Counted from the first letter of the stretch, positions 25,499 to 34,169 are shown. The stretch: 64,000 nt of DNA from JBGLNJ01 sp041300525 (GCA_041300525.1 JBGLNJ010000001.1:4836001-4900000); one strand, 5' to 3'. Translations and numbers: made by a program. The notes: generated by a model not told the origin, from the letters alone.

Positions 25499-27711
25499 GG
25501 TTCGTTCGGCGGGCGGCCGAGTTGCTGGGGACGTCGATGGGCGGGCTGTATCTGATGAGACCAGACGGCCAGACATTGGAACTCGTGGCCAGCTACAATC
25601 TGCCGCGCGATTACACGGGCGTCACACTCCGCCTGGGCGAGGGACTTTCTGGCCGCGTTGCCCGGATCGGCGAACCGATGATGGTAGATGATTATTCTCG
25701 CTGGGACGAGCGAGCCGGCCTCTATGCCGATCTCGGCACCCGCCGTGTGTTGGGCGTGCCGCTCAAAGTCGGCAACCGGGTGATTGGGGTGATCAACGTC
25801 AGCGATGACCAAAAAACCGGTCCGTTTGACGAGGATCAAGTCCGGCTGTTGAGCCTGTTTGCCGACCAGGTGGCCGTTGCCGTCGAGAACGCCCGGTTGG
25901 TCGAGGCGCTGCGCCAACAGAACGAGTACCTGGCTGCTCTACAGGAAACAATGCTCGACTTGATCTCGCGGCTGAATTTGGACAACCTGCTGGAAAACAT
26001 TGTCAAGCGGGCCGGGCAACTCTTGGGAACGCCTCATTGCTATCTCGATCTGGTAGAGCCGGAAACTGGCCGACTCAAGCCGAAAATTGGCGTGGGCGCT
26101 TTGAGCCAGTCGCTCCAGTTTGAAGTGAAACCCGGCGAAGGCGTTGCCGGAACAGTCTGGCAGACCGGCCAGCCCGTGGTGATAGACGACTATGATGCCT
26201 GGCCAGATCGGGTACAAGATTTCAGCCCTAGTACGATCCACGCCGTCATAGGGGTGCCGATGCTGTCCGGTTCACAGGTGACAGGAGTATTGGGCTTGGC
26301 CTATGACTTTACGACGGATCAGGCCTTTGGACAGCAGAGTGTCGAACTCTTGAGCCAGTTTGCTCGACTGGCCGCTATCGCCATCGAAAACGCCCACCTG
26401 TTCGAGCAGGCTCAACGCGAAATCGCCGACCGCAAGCGGGCAGAGGAAGCTGAACGCGAACAGCGCGTCCTGGCCGAGGCCCTGCGCGCCGCCGCCGCCG
26501 CGCTCAACAGCACGCTAGAGTTTGATCTGGTCCTCGACCACGTACTTGCCAACGTCGGGCGCGTCGTACCGCACGACGCGGCCAACATCATGTTGATAGA
26601 CGAGCGAGGGGACGCACGCATTGCCCGGGCACGCGGGTACGCAGAACAAACTTTGGAAAAAGTCCTATCTTTGCACATGCCGGTAGCCTCCACTCCCAAC
26701 TTTCGTAGAATGGCTGAGACGGCCCAGCCCGTCTTTATGTCCGACACACATGCCGACCCGGCTTGGATCAAAACGAAAGAATTCATGTGGGTGCGCTCTT
26801 ATGCCGGCATGCCCATTCGGTTGAAAGGAAAAGTGATCGGCATTCTCAACCTTGAAAGCGCCACACCGGGCTTTTTCACACCGGCCCATACGGATCACCT
26901 GCGGGCTTTTGCCGATCAGGCTGCCATTGCTATCGAGAACGCGCGACTATACAACGAAGCCCGCCGTTACGCCGAAGAACTCGAACAGCAGGCAAGGGAC
27001 TTGCAGGCGCGCAACGAAGAATTGGATGCTTTTGCCCACACCGTGGCGCACGACCTCAAAAATCCGCTGGGACTGATCATGGGCCACGCCGAGCTGCTCG
27101 CTCAAGAAAATGCTACTCTGTCAGACGGCCAACAGCGGTCATTCCAGGCTGTTGTCCGGAACGGGCGCAAGATGAACAGCATCATTGAAGAGCTGCTCCT
27201 ACTGGCCGAGGTGCGCCAGGTTCAAGTGAGTACGACGCCATTGAACATGGCGAGCATCGTGTCTGAAGCCCAACAGCGTTTGGCAGATATGGTTGGACAA
27301 TACCATGCCGAGATTCTAGTGCCGGATGCGTCCGCGTGGCCGGTAGCCGTGGGCTACGCGCCGTGGGTGGAAGAAGTGTGGGTCAACTATTTCAGCAATG
27401 CGCTCAAATATGGCGGACGACCGCCACGGCTGGAACTGGGCGCAGAAACTCTGCCGGACGGCAGGGCGCGCTTCTGGGTGCGCGACAATGGCGCGGGCCT
27501 CACGCCGGAAGACCAGGCCCGGCTGTTTACGCCTTTCACGCGGCTCGACCAGGTGCAGGTCAAAGGCCACGGGTTGGGTCTTTCGATTGTGCGGCGCATC
27601 GTGGAAAAGCTCGGCGGGCAGGTGGGCGTGGAAAGCCAGGTGGGACAGGGAAGCGTGTTCAGCTTTACCTTGCCGGGCTGCCCGGCGAGTTCTCGAGTAT
27701 CCTCTCAATAA
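25498..27711 (+). CDS. multi-GAF sensor histidine kinase, N-terminus replaced
   Basis: About 735 residues of soluble sensor kinase: three GAF domains (TSMGGLYLMRPDGQTLELV; PHCYLDLVEPETG; DAANIMLIDERGDARIARAR), each ending in the AIAIENARL-type helix. HisKA reads FAHTVAHDLKNPLGLIMGHA (phospho-accepting His). HATPase has VNYFSNALKYGG, VRDNGAGLTPEDQARLF, GHGLGLSIVRRIVEKLGG and GQGSVFSFTLP. There is no membrane segment, so it is a cytoplasmic sensor. Its own N-terminus is missing; translation can start from the transposase-derived GTG at 25402, giving a chimeric but possibly functional kinase. No response regulator is adjacent. Confidence 0.85.
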   Translation, partial: GFVRRAAELLGTSMGGLYLMRPDGQTLELVASYNLPRDYTGVTLRLGEGLSGRVARIGEPMMVDDYSRWDERAGLYADLGTRRVLGVPLKVGNRVIGVINVSDDQKTGPFDEDQVRLLSLFADQVAVAVENARLVEALRQQNEYLAALQETMLDLISRLNLDNLLENIVKRAGQLLGTPHCYLDLVEPETGRLKPKIGVGALSQSLQFEVKPGEGVAGTVWQTGQPVVIDDYDAWPDRVQDFSPSTIHAVIGVPMLSGSQVTGVLGLAYDFTTDQAFGQQSVELLSQFARLAAIAIENAHLFEQAQREIADRKRAEEAEREQRVLAEALRAAAAALNSTLEFDLVLDHVLANVGRVVPHDAANIMLIDERGDARIARARGYAEQTLEKVLSLHMPVASTPNFRRMAETAQPVFMSDTHADPAWIKTKEFMWVRSYAGMPIRLKGKVIGILNLESATPGFFTPAHTDHLRAFADQAAIAIENARLYNEARRYAEELEQQARDLQARNEELDAFAHTVAHDLKNPLGLIMGHAELLAQENATLSDGQQRSFQAVVRNGRKMNSIIEELLLLAEVRQVQVSTTPLNMASIVSEAQQRLADMVGQYHAEILVPDASAWPVAVGYAPWVEEVWVNYFSNALKYGGRPPRLELGAETLPDGRARFWVRDNGAGLTPEDQARLFTPFTRLDQVQVKGHGLGLSIVRRIVEKLGGQVGVESQVGQGSVFSFTLPGCPASSRVSSQ

Positions 27712-27735
27712 TCCGGCGTTGCGGCAACGCGGGAG

Positions 27736-27798
27736 AACCTTGCAAAGGTTTCACCGTGGACTTGGGCCAAACGGCTTTCCGATAACCTTTGCAAGGTT
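27736..27798. repeat. inverted repeat AACCTTGCAAAGGTT / AACCTTTGCAAGGTT
   Basis: Perfect 15-bp arms at 27736-27750 and 27784-27798 enclose 33 bases. It could form a stable hairpin just after the kinase stop, but there is no T-tract. Confidence 0.7.
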
Positions 27799-27802
27799 CG
27801 AG

Positions 27803-27924
27803 GTAACTACTCAGCCTGTCATTGCGAGGAGGCGTTTTTTTGCCGACGAAGCAATCCCCGCGTTCAGTGCCAGGAGATTGCTTCGCAAAAATCGCTCGCA
27901 ATGACACGACGGCTGAGTAGTTAC
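27803..27924. repeat. GTCATTGCGAG-type palindromic element (MITE-like)
   Basis: Nested perfect inverted repeats: GTAACTACTCAGCC (27803-27816) with GGCTGAGTAGTTAC (27911-27924), TGTCATTGCGAG (27817-27828) with CTCGCAATGACA (27895-27906), and CGAAGCAATC (27847-27856) with GATTGCTTCG (27876-27885). Repeats with these GTCATTGCGAG and GAAGCAATC cores recur in many bacterial genomes, from general knowledge. The whole 122-bp unit is a near-perfect palindrome, as expected for a non-autonomous mobile repeat. Confidence 0.8.
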
Positions 27925-27979
27925 GGTTCGAGCCTCACCTCATTGACCTTTTGCCCAAAACAGTATACACTTTTCTCCA

Positions 27980-28154
27980 TTCCCTTGCGATCAACCCTTT
28001 TGCCGTCTGGCGCTGAATTTTCCAGTGCGTAGGGCAAGTTGCCAACTTGTCCTACGTTCCCTTGCGATCAACCCTTTTGCCGTCCGGCGACGGACCCAGA
28101 TAGACCCGGCGCTGAATTTTCCAGTGCGTAGGGCAAGTTGCCAACTTGCCCTAC
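27980..28154 (+). repeat. tandem duplication carrying GTAGGGCAAGTTG hairpins
   Basis: Two copies (27980-28055 and 28057-28154) begin TTCCCTTGCGATCAACCCTT and end in the palindrome GTAGGGCAAGTTG-C-CAACTTGCCCTAC, with one T/C change in copy 1. Copy 2 carries an extra 23 bp or so (around GACGGACCCAGATAGACCC). There are only two units and no spacer diversity, so it is not a CRISPR array. Confidence 0.8.
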
Positions 28155-28184
28155 AGCCGCAAACGGAAATTTTACCGTGCGGTT

Positions 28185-28306
28185 AGTAATAGGACACTGT
28201 CGCTAAGATACGCGTAGCATAGCCCCGTGTGGGCGTCTTTCCAAGCGTGGAAACGGGCACAAGGCCCTATGCTACGCCCCTAACTTAATGACATTGAGTA
28301 TAAGGA
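28185..28306. mobile_element. 102-bp MITE-like element (copy 2, inverted)
   Basis: The element at 28195-28296 has ends CACTGTCGCTAAG and CTTAATGACATTG. It aligns without gaps to the reverse complement of 12964-13065, at close to 88% identity by eye. The long internal arms GCGTAGCATAG and CTATGCTACGC are perfect. The flanks AGTAATAGGA (28185-28194) and AGTATAAGGA (28297-28306) match at 8 of 10 positions, consistent with a decayed 10-bp target duplication. Confidence 0.78.
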
Positions 28307-28387
28307 GATGTCGAGATCGACGATAGCCATATGGGGAACTCCTTGGCGTGATGCGTGATGCGTGAGACGGGGTAAGCCAGTCATACT

Positions 28388-29335
28388 TAGAACCTATCCG
28401 AAAACTCGTCGGAGTTGAAAAAGGGGGCGCATTTCGTTATAAGTGGGTTGTCAAAAGACTCACCAAAACGGAGATGCGCCTTGAGCAAACATACTACCAC
28501 AAAACCGGCGGCAGTGAACTACCACCAGGTGCCGCGCAATCTGTGGCGCCGGGTGAAGCGCCAGCTGCCGCCAGAGCCGCCGTCTGCCAGACCGGGCCGC
28601 CCGCGCATTGGCAATCGGCCCGTGCTGAACGGACTCTGGTATATCTTGTGGACCGGCTGCCAATGGAAGGCCGTGCACCGTGACTGGTTTGGTGTCTCCA
28701 GCAGTGTGTTGCATGAGCGGTTCCAGACTTGGCAGGAACTGGGCGTCTGGGACAAGGTCTTTCAGACCCTGGTCAAGTTCTATCGGCGTGAGCGCCGGAT
28801 TCAGTGGCGCTGGCAAGCCGTGGATAGTCGGTCGTGTGCGGCGCCCTTGGGCGGCAGTAAAACGGGCAAAAACCCGACCGATCGGGCTAAACTGGGTTCC
28901 AAGATCCACATCTTGGTCGATCAGCGGGGTGCGCCGCTGGCCATCGACATCAGTGGCGCCAACCAACACGACAAGTGGTCGGTCAAAAACCTGGTGTTCC
29001 ATATCGCGGTGCCGCGCCCGGGTTCCGAGCAGCATTTCTGTGGCGACAAGGGCTACGACTTTGACGACGTGCGCCAGGTGGTCGAGCAGACAGGCTACAT
29101 CGCACACATCAAACGGAAGCGCAAACGCGGCGAGCCAGCGCCCGATCCGTGTCCTGCGCCCGGCGAAACCCAATACCCAGCGCGGCGCTGGGTGGTCGAA
29201 CGCACTTTAGGCTGGTTGGCGAAGCGCCGCAGTGTGCGGACGCGTTGGTGCAAGAAATCCACCAACTGGTTAGCCTTTGTCCAGTTCGCTTGTGCCAGCA
29301 TTCTGTGCGACATGGCAGTTTTCGGATAGGTTCTA
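28388..29335 (+). mobile_element. complete IS5-family insertion sequence, about 0.95 kb
   Basis: Perfect 19-bp inverted ends, TAGAACCTATCCGAAAACT at 28388-28406 and AGTTTTCGGATAGGTTCTA at 29317-29335. The outer TA on each side may be the duplicated target rather than part of the repeat. The element contains a single transposase gene that runs almost to the right end. It is inserted in the intergenic region before the Gfo/Idh/MocA gene. Confidence 0.88.
28481..29329 (+). CDS. IS5-family transposase
   Basis: 282 residues from the TTG at 28481, chosen because GGAG lies 7 bases upstream; other upstream codons lie in the IS leader. The N-terminal DUF4096-like region reads NGLWYILWTGCQWKAVHRDW. 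Catalytic residues: Asp115 in AVDSRSCAAPLGG, Asp189 in CGDKGYDFDD and Glu240 in RWVVERTLGWLAKRRS. The GSKTGKNPTDRAKLGSK segment is typical of this IS5 subgroup. It is intact and probably active. Confidence 0.93.
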   Translation: MSKHTTTKPAAVNYHQVPRNLWRRVKRQLPPEPPSARPGRPRIGNRPVLNGLWYILWTGCQWKAVHRDWFGVSSSVLHERFQTWQELGVWDKVFQTLVKFYRRERRIQWRWQAVDSRSCAAPLGGSKTGKNPTDRAKLGSKIHILVDQRGAPLAIDISGANQHDKWSVKNLVFHIAVPRPGSEQHFCGDKGYDFDDVRQVVEQTGYIAHIKRKRKRGEPAPDPCPAPGETQYPARRWVVERTLGWLAKRRSVRTRWCKKSTNWLAFVQFACASILCDMAVFG

Positions 29336-29483
29336 AACTCAGCCTCGACACCTGGAAGCCTTTCGGGCTGTTCGCTTCACCCCCGAAAGGCTTCCAGAGA
29401 TTGCGAAACAGCTATGCCCGGGAAGGAACGGGCGCCCTTCGTCGGCCACGCATGGATTCCTGTTGAACGAAAGGAGACATACC

Positions 29484-30572
29484 ATGTTGAAGTTCGGGCT
29501 TTGCGGCGGTGGCATTGGATCGTTCATCGCCGACGTGCATATTCGCGGGATTGAAGCAACACACGGAGCGGAGTTGGTTGCGGGTTGCTTCTCTCGTGAT
29601 GCGGAAAACAATGCAAACACCGGGCAGATGAGAGGTCTGGATGCTTCTCGGGTGTACGCCACTCCCGCGGAAATGGCGAAAGCTGAAGGCGCGCGGGAGG
29701 ATGGCATAGACTTCGTCGTAATCACCACACCGAATGTAAGCCACTACGAAATCGCCAAAGCGTTCCTGAACGCAGGCATTCATGTGGCATCCGACAAACC
29801 ATTGACCACGGATGCGTGGCAGGCGAAGGAACTCCAGCAGTTGGCCGCAGAAAAAGGGTTACGCTTCTGCGTGACTTTCACCTATGCGGGCTATCCGATT
29901 CTTCAGCACGCGCGCGACATCATCAGACGAGGCGATCTTGGCGACATTGTGATGGTGATGGGTGAATACGCGCAGGACTGGCTGGCGGGCAACACGGGCA
30001 TCGCACCCTGGCGAACCGATCCAGCGGTCACAGGTCGCATGAACTGCATTTCTGACATCGGCAGCCACGTGATGTTCTCTGTGAACTTCCTGACAGGTCT
30101 CGAAGTATCTGAAGTGTGTTGCCAACTCGACAATGTGGGGGGGTTCAAGACCGACACCAACGCCAGTGTCATGCTCAAGTATGCGAACGGCGGCTCGGGC
30201 ATCTATTGGGCATCGCAAGTGGCGCACGGCAACGACAATGGCATCCGCCTGCGCATATATGGAAGCAAGGGCTCAATCGAGTGGAAGAACGAGGAAGCTG
30301 AGATCTTCAAGCTGACGCTCGAAGGAAATCCCCCGATGACGATCTCAAAGGGCAGAAGGTACGTCATACCCTACTCGAGCTCCGGCAGAGTTCCCGCAGG
30401 CCACCACGAGGGTCTCTATTACTGCTTCGCCAACATCTACGGGCCCTTTATTGCGGCAATCGAGGGCAAGGACGGCGGGTATTATCCCGATGTTGCGGAT
30501 GGCGTACGCGCCATGAACTGGCTTGAAGCCTGCTGGGAGAGCAACAAGAAGCGGGCATGGGTGAAACTATAG
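29484..30572 (+). CDS. Gfo/Idh/MocA-family oxidoreductase
   Basis: 362 residues; the ATG at 29484 follows AAGGAG. The N-terminal Rossmann fold reads LKFGLCGGGIGSFIADVHIR with a shortened glycine motif, followed by FVVITTPNVSHYEIAKAFLN and the family signature ASDKPLTTDAWQAKELQQL. The C-terminal domain includes NCISDIGSHVMFSVNFLTG, with the family's catalytic-site Asp-x-x-x-His. These NAD(P)-dependent enzymes oxidise sugars or inositols; the substrate here is unknown. The gene is complete and not in an obvious operon: the IS5 element lies just upstream. Confidence 0.92.
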   Translation: MLKFGLCGGGIGSFIADVHIRGIEATHGAELVAGCFSRDAENNANTGQMRGLDASRVYATPAEMAKAEGAREDGIDFVVITTPNVSHYEIAKAFLNAGIHVASDKPLTTDAWQAKELQQLAAEKGLRFCVTFTYAGYPILQHARDIIRRGDLGDIVMVMGEYAQDWLAGNTGIAPWRTDPAVTGRMNCISDIGSHVMFSVNFLTGLEVSEVCCQLDNVGGFKTDTNASVMLKYANGGSGIYWASQVAHGNDNGIRLRIYGSKGSIEWKNEEAEIFKLTLEGNPPMTISKGRRYVIPYSSSGRVPAGHHEGLYYCFANIYGPFIAAIEGKDGGYYPDVADGVRAMNWLEACWESNKKRAWVKL

Positions 30573-30753
30573 CCACGCCATCGGCCGCTTAGCAGGCGAG
30601 AGCAGCGCGTCAAGCCCTGTGCCAAAGCCATTCATGTGCTGTATCTAACGTTGTAATCGGTCCGCGTCCCTCGTCGAACCGCGTAGCTACCGGGCACCGT
30701 CTGCCAGACGATGGTCCGTCTCGGTAGATCCATCACATAAGTGTCAGGAGCGC

Positions 30754-31103
30754 ATGAGCGTGAGTCGCGTTACCATCCACGATGTCGCCCGACTGGCTGC
30801 TGTCTCGCCCAAGACGGTTTCCAACGTGGTTAATCGCCCCGAAGTGGTGAATCCCGAGACGCGGGAGCGGGTGGAGCGGGCGATCGAACAGCTCAAGTAT
30901 CAGCCGAATGCCGCGGCGCGCCGCCTTGTGACCGGCCGCTCCGGGATCATCGGGCTGCTGCTATCCGACATCACCAACCCCTCCTACCCCGAGATGGTCG
31001 AGGCGCTGGTCATGCGGGCCAAAGAGCATGGGTACTCGGTGATCATCTGCAATACCCACAGCGATGCGGGCCTTGTCAGCAACTATATTGAGCTTCTCAT
31101 TCA
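30754..31103 (+). pseudogene. LacI-family transcriptional regulator, N-terminal fragment
   Basis: The first 117 residues of a LacI repressor. The HTH reads VTIHDVARLAAVSPKTVSNV, the hinge helix PNAAARRLVTGRSGIIGLLL, and the sensor domain begins ITNPSYPEMVEALVMRAKEH. The start ATG is preceded by AGGAG. After SNYIELLIQQ the reading leaves the family at about 31103, where a DUF362 protein begins in another frame. The fragment can bind DNA in principle but lacks effector and dimerisation domains. Confidence 0.88.
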
Positions 31104-31486
31104 GCAGTGGGCTGGGCACTTTTCTGGCAAAAGAAATCGAGCTGCTCGGCGACCCGTTGGAGAGTTTCGTCAACAAGAATTTCAACGTCGTCCGCGCGCC
31201 CGTGAAATCCGTGACCTCGCCTTCGGGAGTGGTGACCACGTTCAAGAACCTTGTCTCGCCCAGGCCGGTGATCGCAGCGGACAAATGCGGCCTGTGCGGT
31301 CTGTGTGTCAACATGTGCCCCGTTAGCCCCAAGGCCGTTGACTGGCGTGACGGCGACACGCTTCGCGCCAAGCCGCCCCGGCACACCTACGAGCGGTGCA
31401 TCCGCTGTTTCTGCTGCCAGGAGGTTTGCCCGGAGCGCGCGATCGGGGTGCAGACCCCGCTGCTGGGGCGGTTGTTGTATCGGTGA
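31103..31486 (+). pseudogene. DUF362-type iron-sulfur protein, C-terminal fragment
   Basis: About 127 residues: FLAKEIELLGDPLESFVNKN, FNVVRAPVKSV, then two 4Fe-4S ferredoxin motifs CGLCGLCVNMCPVSP and CIRCFCCQEVCPERA. This arrangement fits the C-terminus of DUF362 proteins. The N-terminal domain is replaced by the LacI fragment at about 31103. The C-terminus looks native. The role in the family is not established; electron transfer is inferred from the clusters. Confidence 0.78.
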
Positions 31487-31753
31487 TGGATACGGCCGGC
31501 GGGGTATGTATCTTGTCCGGCTATAGGGTTGTTCAGTTCCAAGTCAGTCTTTGGTTCTTTGCACTTCGCGTCGTGCTGACCGCTGTTCTCGGCGCACTGC
31601 GCTTCAGTCTCGCGCAACCTTACTTTGATCCGACGACACTTGCCACGCGCTCCGCGAATGACACGAATTTTAAGAAAGAATGGGCGGCGATTCGTGCTAT
31701 TCGTAGAGGAAAAAATTGCATTGTGTTATAATGATGCGCGCGGAGGAAAAAAG
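31487..31753. promoter_or_regulatory. intergenic region with probable kinase promoter
   Basis: A perfect TATAAT at 31727-31732 lies 21 bases before the kinase ATG, but no good -35 stands 16-18 bases upstream (TTCGTA is 21 bases away). GGAGG at 31742-31746 is the ribosome site. The rest is lower in GC and I see no gene in it. Confidence 0.45.
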
Positions 31754-33208
31754 ATGAACCGCAGACTGACCGGCGTGAAACAAGCCGCCTTGCCGGTCGC
31801 CGCCGCCGTGCTTGCCATCGCATCCGGCGTGGCGCTCGTGGTCGCGCCCGGCGACCCTCGCGTAGGGCTGATGTTCGTGCTCGTGGCTGCCCTGGCCGCG
31901 ATTGCACTCGTCTCCACCTGGCAGCAGAACAAACTCGTACAGCGGAACTGCGTGTTGGAGATGGACCTTGCGCAGCGCGCCGACGACTTGAGCACGCAGA
32001 CCGCCCGGCTGACGGCGCTGCACGATATGGCGCAAAGCCTGGGCAGCCCGCTGCGATTGGAACAAGTCTTGTTGCAAGGCGCCGAGCGGGTCAAGACGGT
32101 GCTGGGCGTGGACGCCGCGCACATTCACCTCATCGGCGACGAAAGCCAGACCCTCAAGCTGGAAACCGCCGTCGGCGCGCCGGCGTCGTTCTTGTCCGAA
32201 GAATCCACTATCGGCCTGGGCGAATGTATCTGTGGATTGGTCGCCTCATCCGTGCAGCCCATCGTCGTCCTGGACGTAAACACCGATGCGCGCGCCACGC
32301 GCGTGGCCTGCAAGCGCCACGGCTACTGCGCCATCGCCAGCGTCCCACTGCGCTCGCGAGACCGTGCCGTCGGCATCCTCACCGTCAATGCCCGCGCCAA
32401 ACGCGAATTCGCCCCCGCCGATTTGGAAATGATGACGACGTTGGGCAATCAGCTCGGCGCGGCGATCGAGAACGCGCAACTCTACAGCCACATGGAGCGG
32501 CGCGTCCAGGAACTTTCGCGGCAGGTGGAGCACCTGGCCATCGTCCAAGAGCGCGAGCGCATCAGCCGCGAGATCCACGACGGGCTGGCGCAGGCATTGG
32601 CGCTCCTGAACATGCGCGTGAACGTGGCGCAAAGCTTGCTCGCCGCCGGGCAGACCGAGCAAGCCCGCAAGGAATTGACCCAGGCCGCCGAGGTGATTGA
32701 CGCCGCCAACCGCGACGTGCGCGAAGCCATCACGGCTTTGCGGCTGACCTCCCCGAAAGGCGCCAACTTTGTGCCCACACTCAAAGAGTTCGTTCTGGAC
32801 TTTGGCGTGCGCAACGACATTCATGCCGACTTTGCCAGCGATGGCGCGCGCGCCGTCGTGCTCGCTCCCATGGTCGAGGTGCAACTGATGCGCATCATTC
32901 AAGAGGCGCTGACGAATGTGCGCAAGCACGCGCTCACCCAGCACACCCACGTGATGTTGGGGCGGCGCGCGTCACGGCTGCTGGTGACCATCCAGGACGA
33001 CGGCAGAGGCTTTGACATGGACACGATGCTGAAAGGGCAGAACAAGAAAAACTTTGGCCTCACGACCATGCGTGAGCGAGCCGAAGGCATCGGCGGGTAT
33101 CTGGATGTGCAAACGCAAATCGGCGGCGGGACGCGCGTCATTATCAGCGTGCCGTGCGAGGAAGCTGTGTTCGCGCCTGAAGCGACCATCCACGAAACCA
33201 CGGACTAG
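31754..33208 (+). CDS. NarL/LiaS-type sensor histidine kinase with GAF domain
   Basis: 484 residues. Two membrane helices (AALPVAAAVLAIASGVALVV; GLMFVLVAALAAIALVS) without a large external loop, a coiled region, then a GAF domain (residues about 95-240) containing three Cys (IGLGECICGL, ACKRHGYCA). A Cys-rich GAF like this could bind metal or an Fe-S cluster as in NreB/NarX-like sensors, which is inference. HisKA_3 reads ERERISREIHDGLAQALALL with His275. HATPase has IIQEALTNVRKHA, DDGRGFD and FGLTTMRERAEGIGG. The response regulator gene follows 58 bases downstream. Confidence 0.93.
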   Translation: MNRRLTGVKQAALPVAAAVLAIASGVALVVAPGDPRVGLMFVLVAALAAIALVSTWQQNKLVQRNCVLEMDLAQRADDLSTQTARLTALHDMAQSLGSPLRLEQVLLQGAERVKTVLGVDAAHIHLIGDESQTLKLETAVGAPASFLSEESTIGLGECICGLVASSVQPIVVLDVNTDARATRVACKRHGYCAIASVPLRSRDRAVGILTVNARAKREFAPADLEMMTTLGNQLGAAIENAQLYSHMERRVQELSRQVEHLAIVQERERISREIHDGLAQALALLNMRVNVAQSLLAAGQTEQARKELTQAAEVIDAANRDVREAITALRLTSPKGANFVPTLKEFVLDFGVRNDIHADFASDGARAVVLAPMVEVQLMRIIQEALTNVRKHALTQHTHVMLGRRASRLLVTIQDDGRGFDMDTMLKGQNKKNFGLTTMRERAEGIGGYLDVQTQIGGGTRVIISVPCEEAVFAPEATIHETTD

Positions 33209-33266
33209 TTTACGAGTTTCTTTAGCTCATCTGAGGAACTCGGACTTTTTTTGGGGAGCTGAGACA

Positions 33267-33944
33267 GTGCCACTTCGAGTGCTGCTCGTAGACGACCATA
33301 TCTTGTTCCGCAAAGGGCTGGCCAGTTTGCTCTCCAGCCAACCCGAGTTTGTCGTCATCGGCGAGGCTGGCGACGGGCTGGAAGGGCTGGAGAAAACCAA
33401 GTCGCTCAAGCCCGACCTCGTCTTGATGGATGTGACGATGCCGCGCTGCACCGGCCCAGAGGCCACCCGGCTCATCACGCGCGAAATGCCCGACATGCAA
33501 ATCGTAATGTTGTCAGTTTCCGACGACGACCAGGATTTATTCGCGGCCATCCGCGCCGGGGCGATTGGCTACCTGCTCAAGAGCATCAAGCCCGACGAAC
33601 TGTTCGCCCGGCTGCGCGGCGTGGCTTTGGGCGAGGCGCCGATCAATCGCCTGATGGCAGCCAGGATTCTGCGCGAGTTCGCCCACAGCCCGGCTCAACC
33701 GGAATCGCGGCCAGTGAACTGGCCGCACGAGATCACCGGGCGCGAGCGCGAAGTGCTGCAATGCGTCGCCAAGGGCATGAGCAATCGCGAAATTGGCGAG
33801 GCGCTCAACATCACCGAAAACACCGTCAAGAACCACGTGCGCAGCATCCTCGACAAGCTGCACCTGGCGAACCGCGCGCAGATGGCAGCCTATGCGGTGC
33901 AGACTGGGTACTATGTCGCCTTGTGTTTTTTGCACAGCTTCTAA
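33267..33944 (+). CDS. NarL/FixJ-family response regulator
   Basis: About 218 family-like residues. The receiver domain has the acidic pair VDDH, phospho-acceptor Asp55 in DLVLMDVTMP and Lys in YLLKSIKP. The LuxR HTH reads ITGREREVLQCVAKGMSNRE, IGEALNITENTVKNHVRSIL. The start is GTG at 33267 with GGGGAG upstream. The last residues (YYVALCFLHSF) are atypical and arise from the junction with phage sequence at about 33915-33920, but both domains are complete. It is the partner of the kinase at 31754-33208. Confidence 0.9.
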   Translation: MPLRVLLVDDHILFRKGLASLLSSQPEFVVIGEAGDGLEGLEKTKSLKPDLVLMDVTMPRCTGPEATRLITREMPDMQIVMLSVSDDDQDLFAAIRAGAIGYLLKSIKPDELFARLRGVALGEAPINRLMAARILREFAHSPAQPESRPVNWPHEITGREREVLQCVAKGMSNREIGEALNITENTVKNHVRSILDKLHLANRAQMAAYAVQTGYYVALCFLHSF

Positions 33945-34169
33945 AATTATGCGCCACGCCTTTGCAACCTCTTTGTATTCGTCCTCAGTGATGGCAGTGT
34001 CTAAAACTATAAACACATTGTCGCGTATTTCTTCAAGATGTATTCGTTGCCTTTTTTTGAACGCCCTCACTAAGAATTCAGAATGTACGAATTCATCTAA
34101 TGCGCAATACAGTAGGAATAGCACAAAAAACATACCCGCTATAGCGAAAAAACTAATTATATGACTCAT
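33920..34169 (-). pseudogene. small phage-associated membrane protein, 3'-truncated
   Basis: The ATG at 34169 opens SHIISFFAIAGMFFVLFLLY, a membrane segment, then a charged helical region (FKKRQRIHLEEIRDNVFIV; ITEDEYKEVAKAWRII). After about LEAVQKTQGDI the frame becomes antisense to the response regulator. It is AT-richer than the host genes. The start overlaps the end of the next upstream phage gene (34153-34350) by 17 bases, as in compact phage modules. Confidence 0.55.

Larger units (their letters stand above)
27712..28387. other. 676-bp gene-free, repeat-packed intergenic region
   Basis: No gene was recognised between the GAF kinase and the IS5 element. The region contains, in order, an AACCTTGCAAAGGTT inverted repeat, a GTCATTGCGAG-type palindromic element, a tandem duplication with GTAGGGCAAGTTG hairpins and the second MITE copy (each listed separately). 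It looks like a landing site for small non-coding repeats. Confidence 0.7.

Noticed and set aside
27980..28154. Possible CRISPR-like repeats
   Set aside because: There are only two long, tandem units with an internal palindrome, no regular spacers and no cas genes nearby.
30573..30753. Possible riboswitch or structured leader before the LacI fragment
   Set aside because: CTACCG…CGGTAG and a few inner pairs can be drawn, but no known riboswitch consensus is recognisable.
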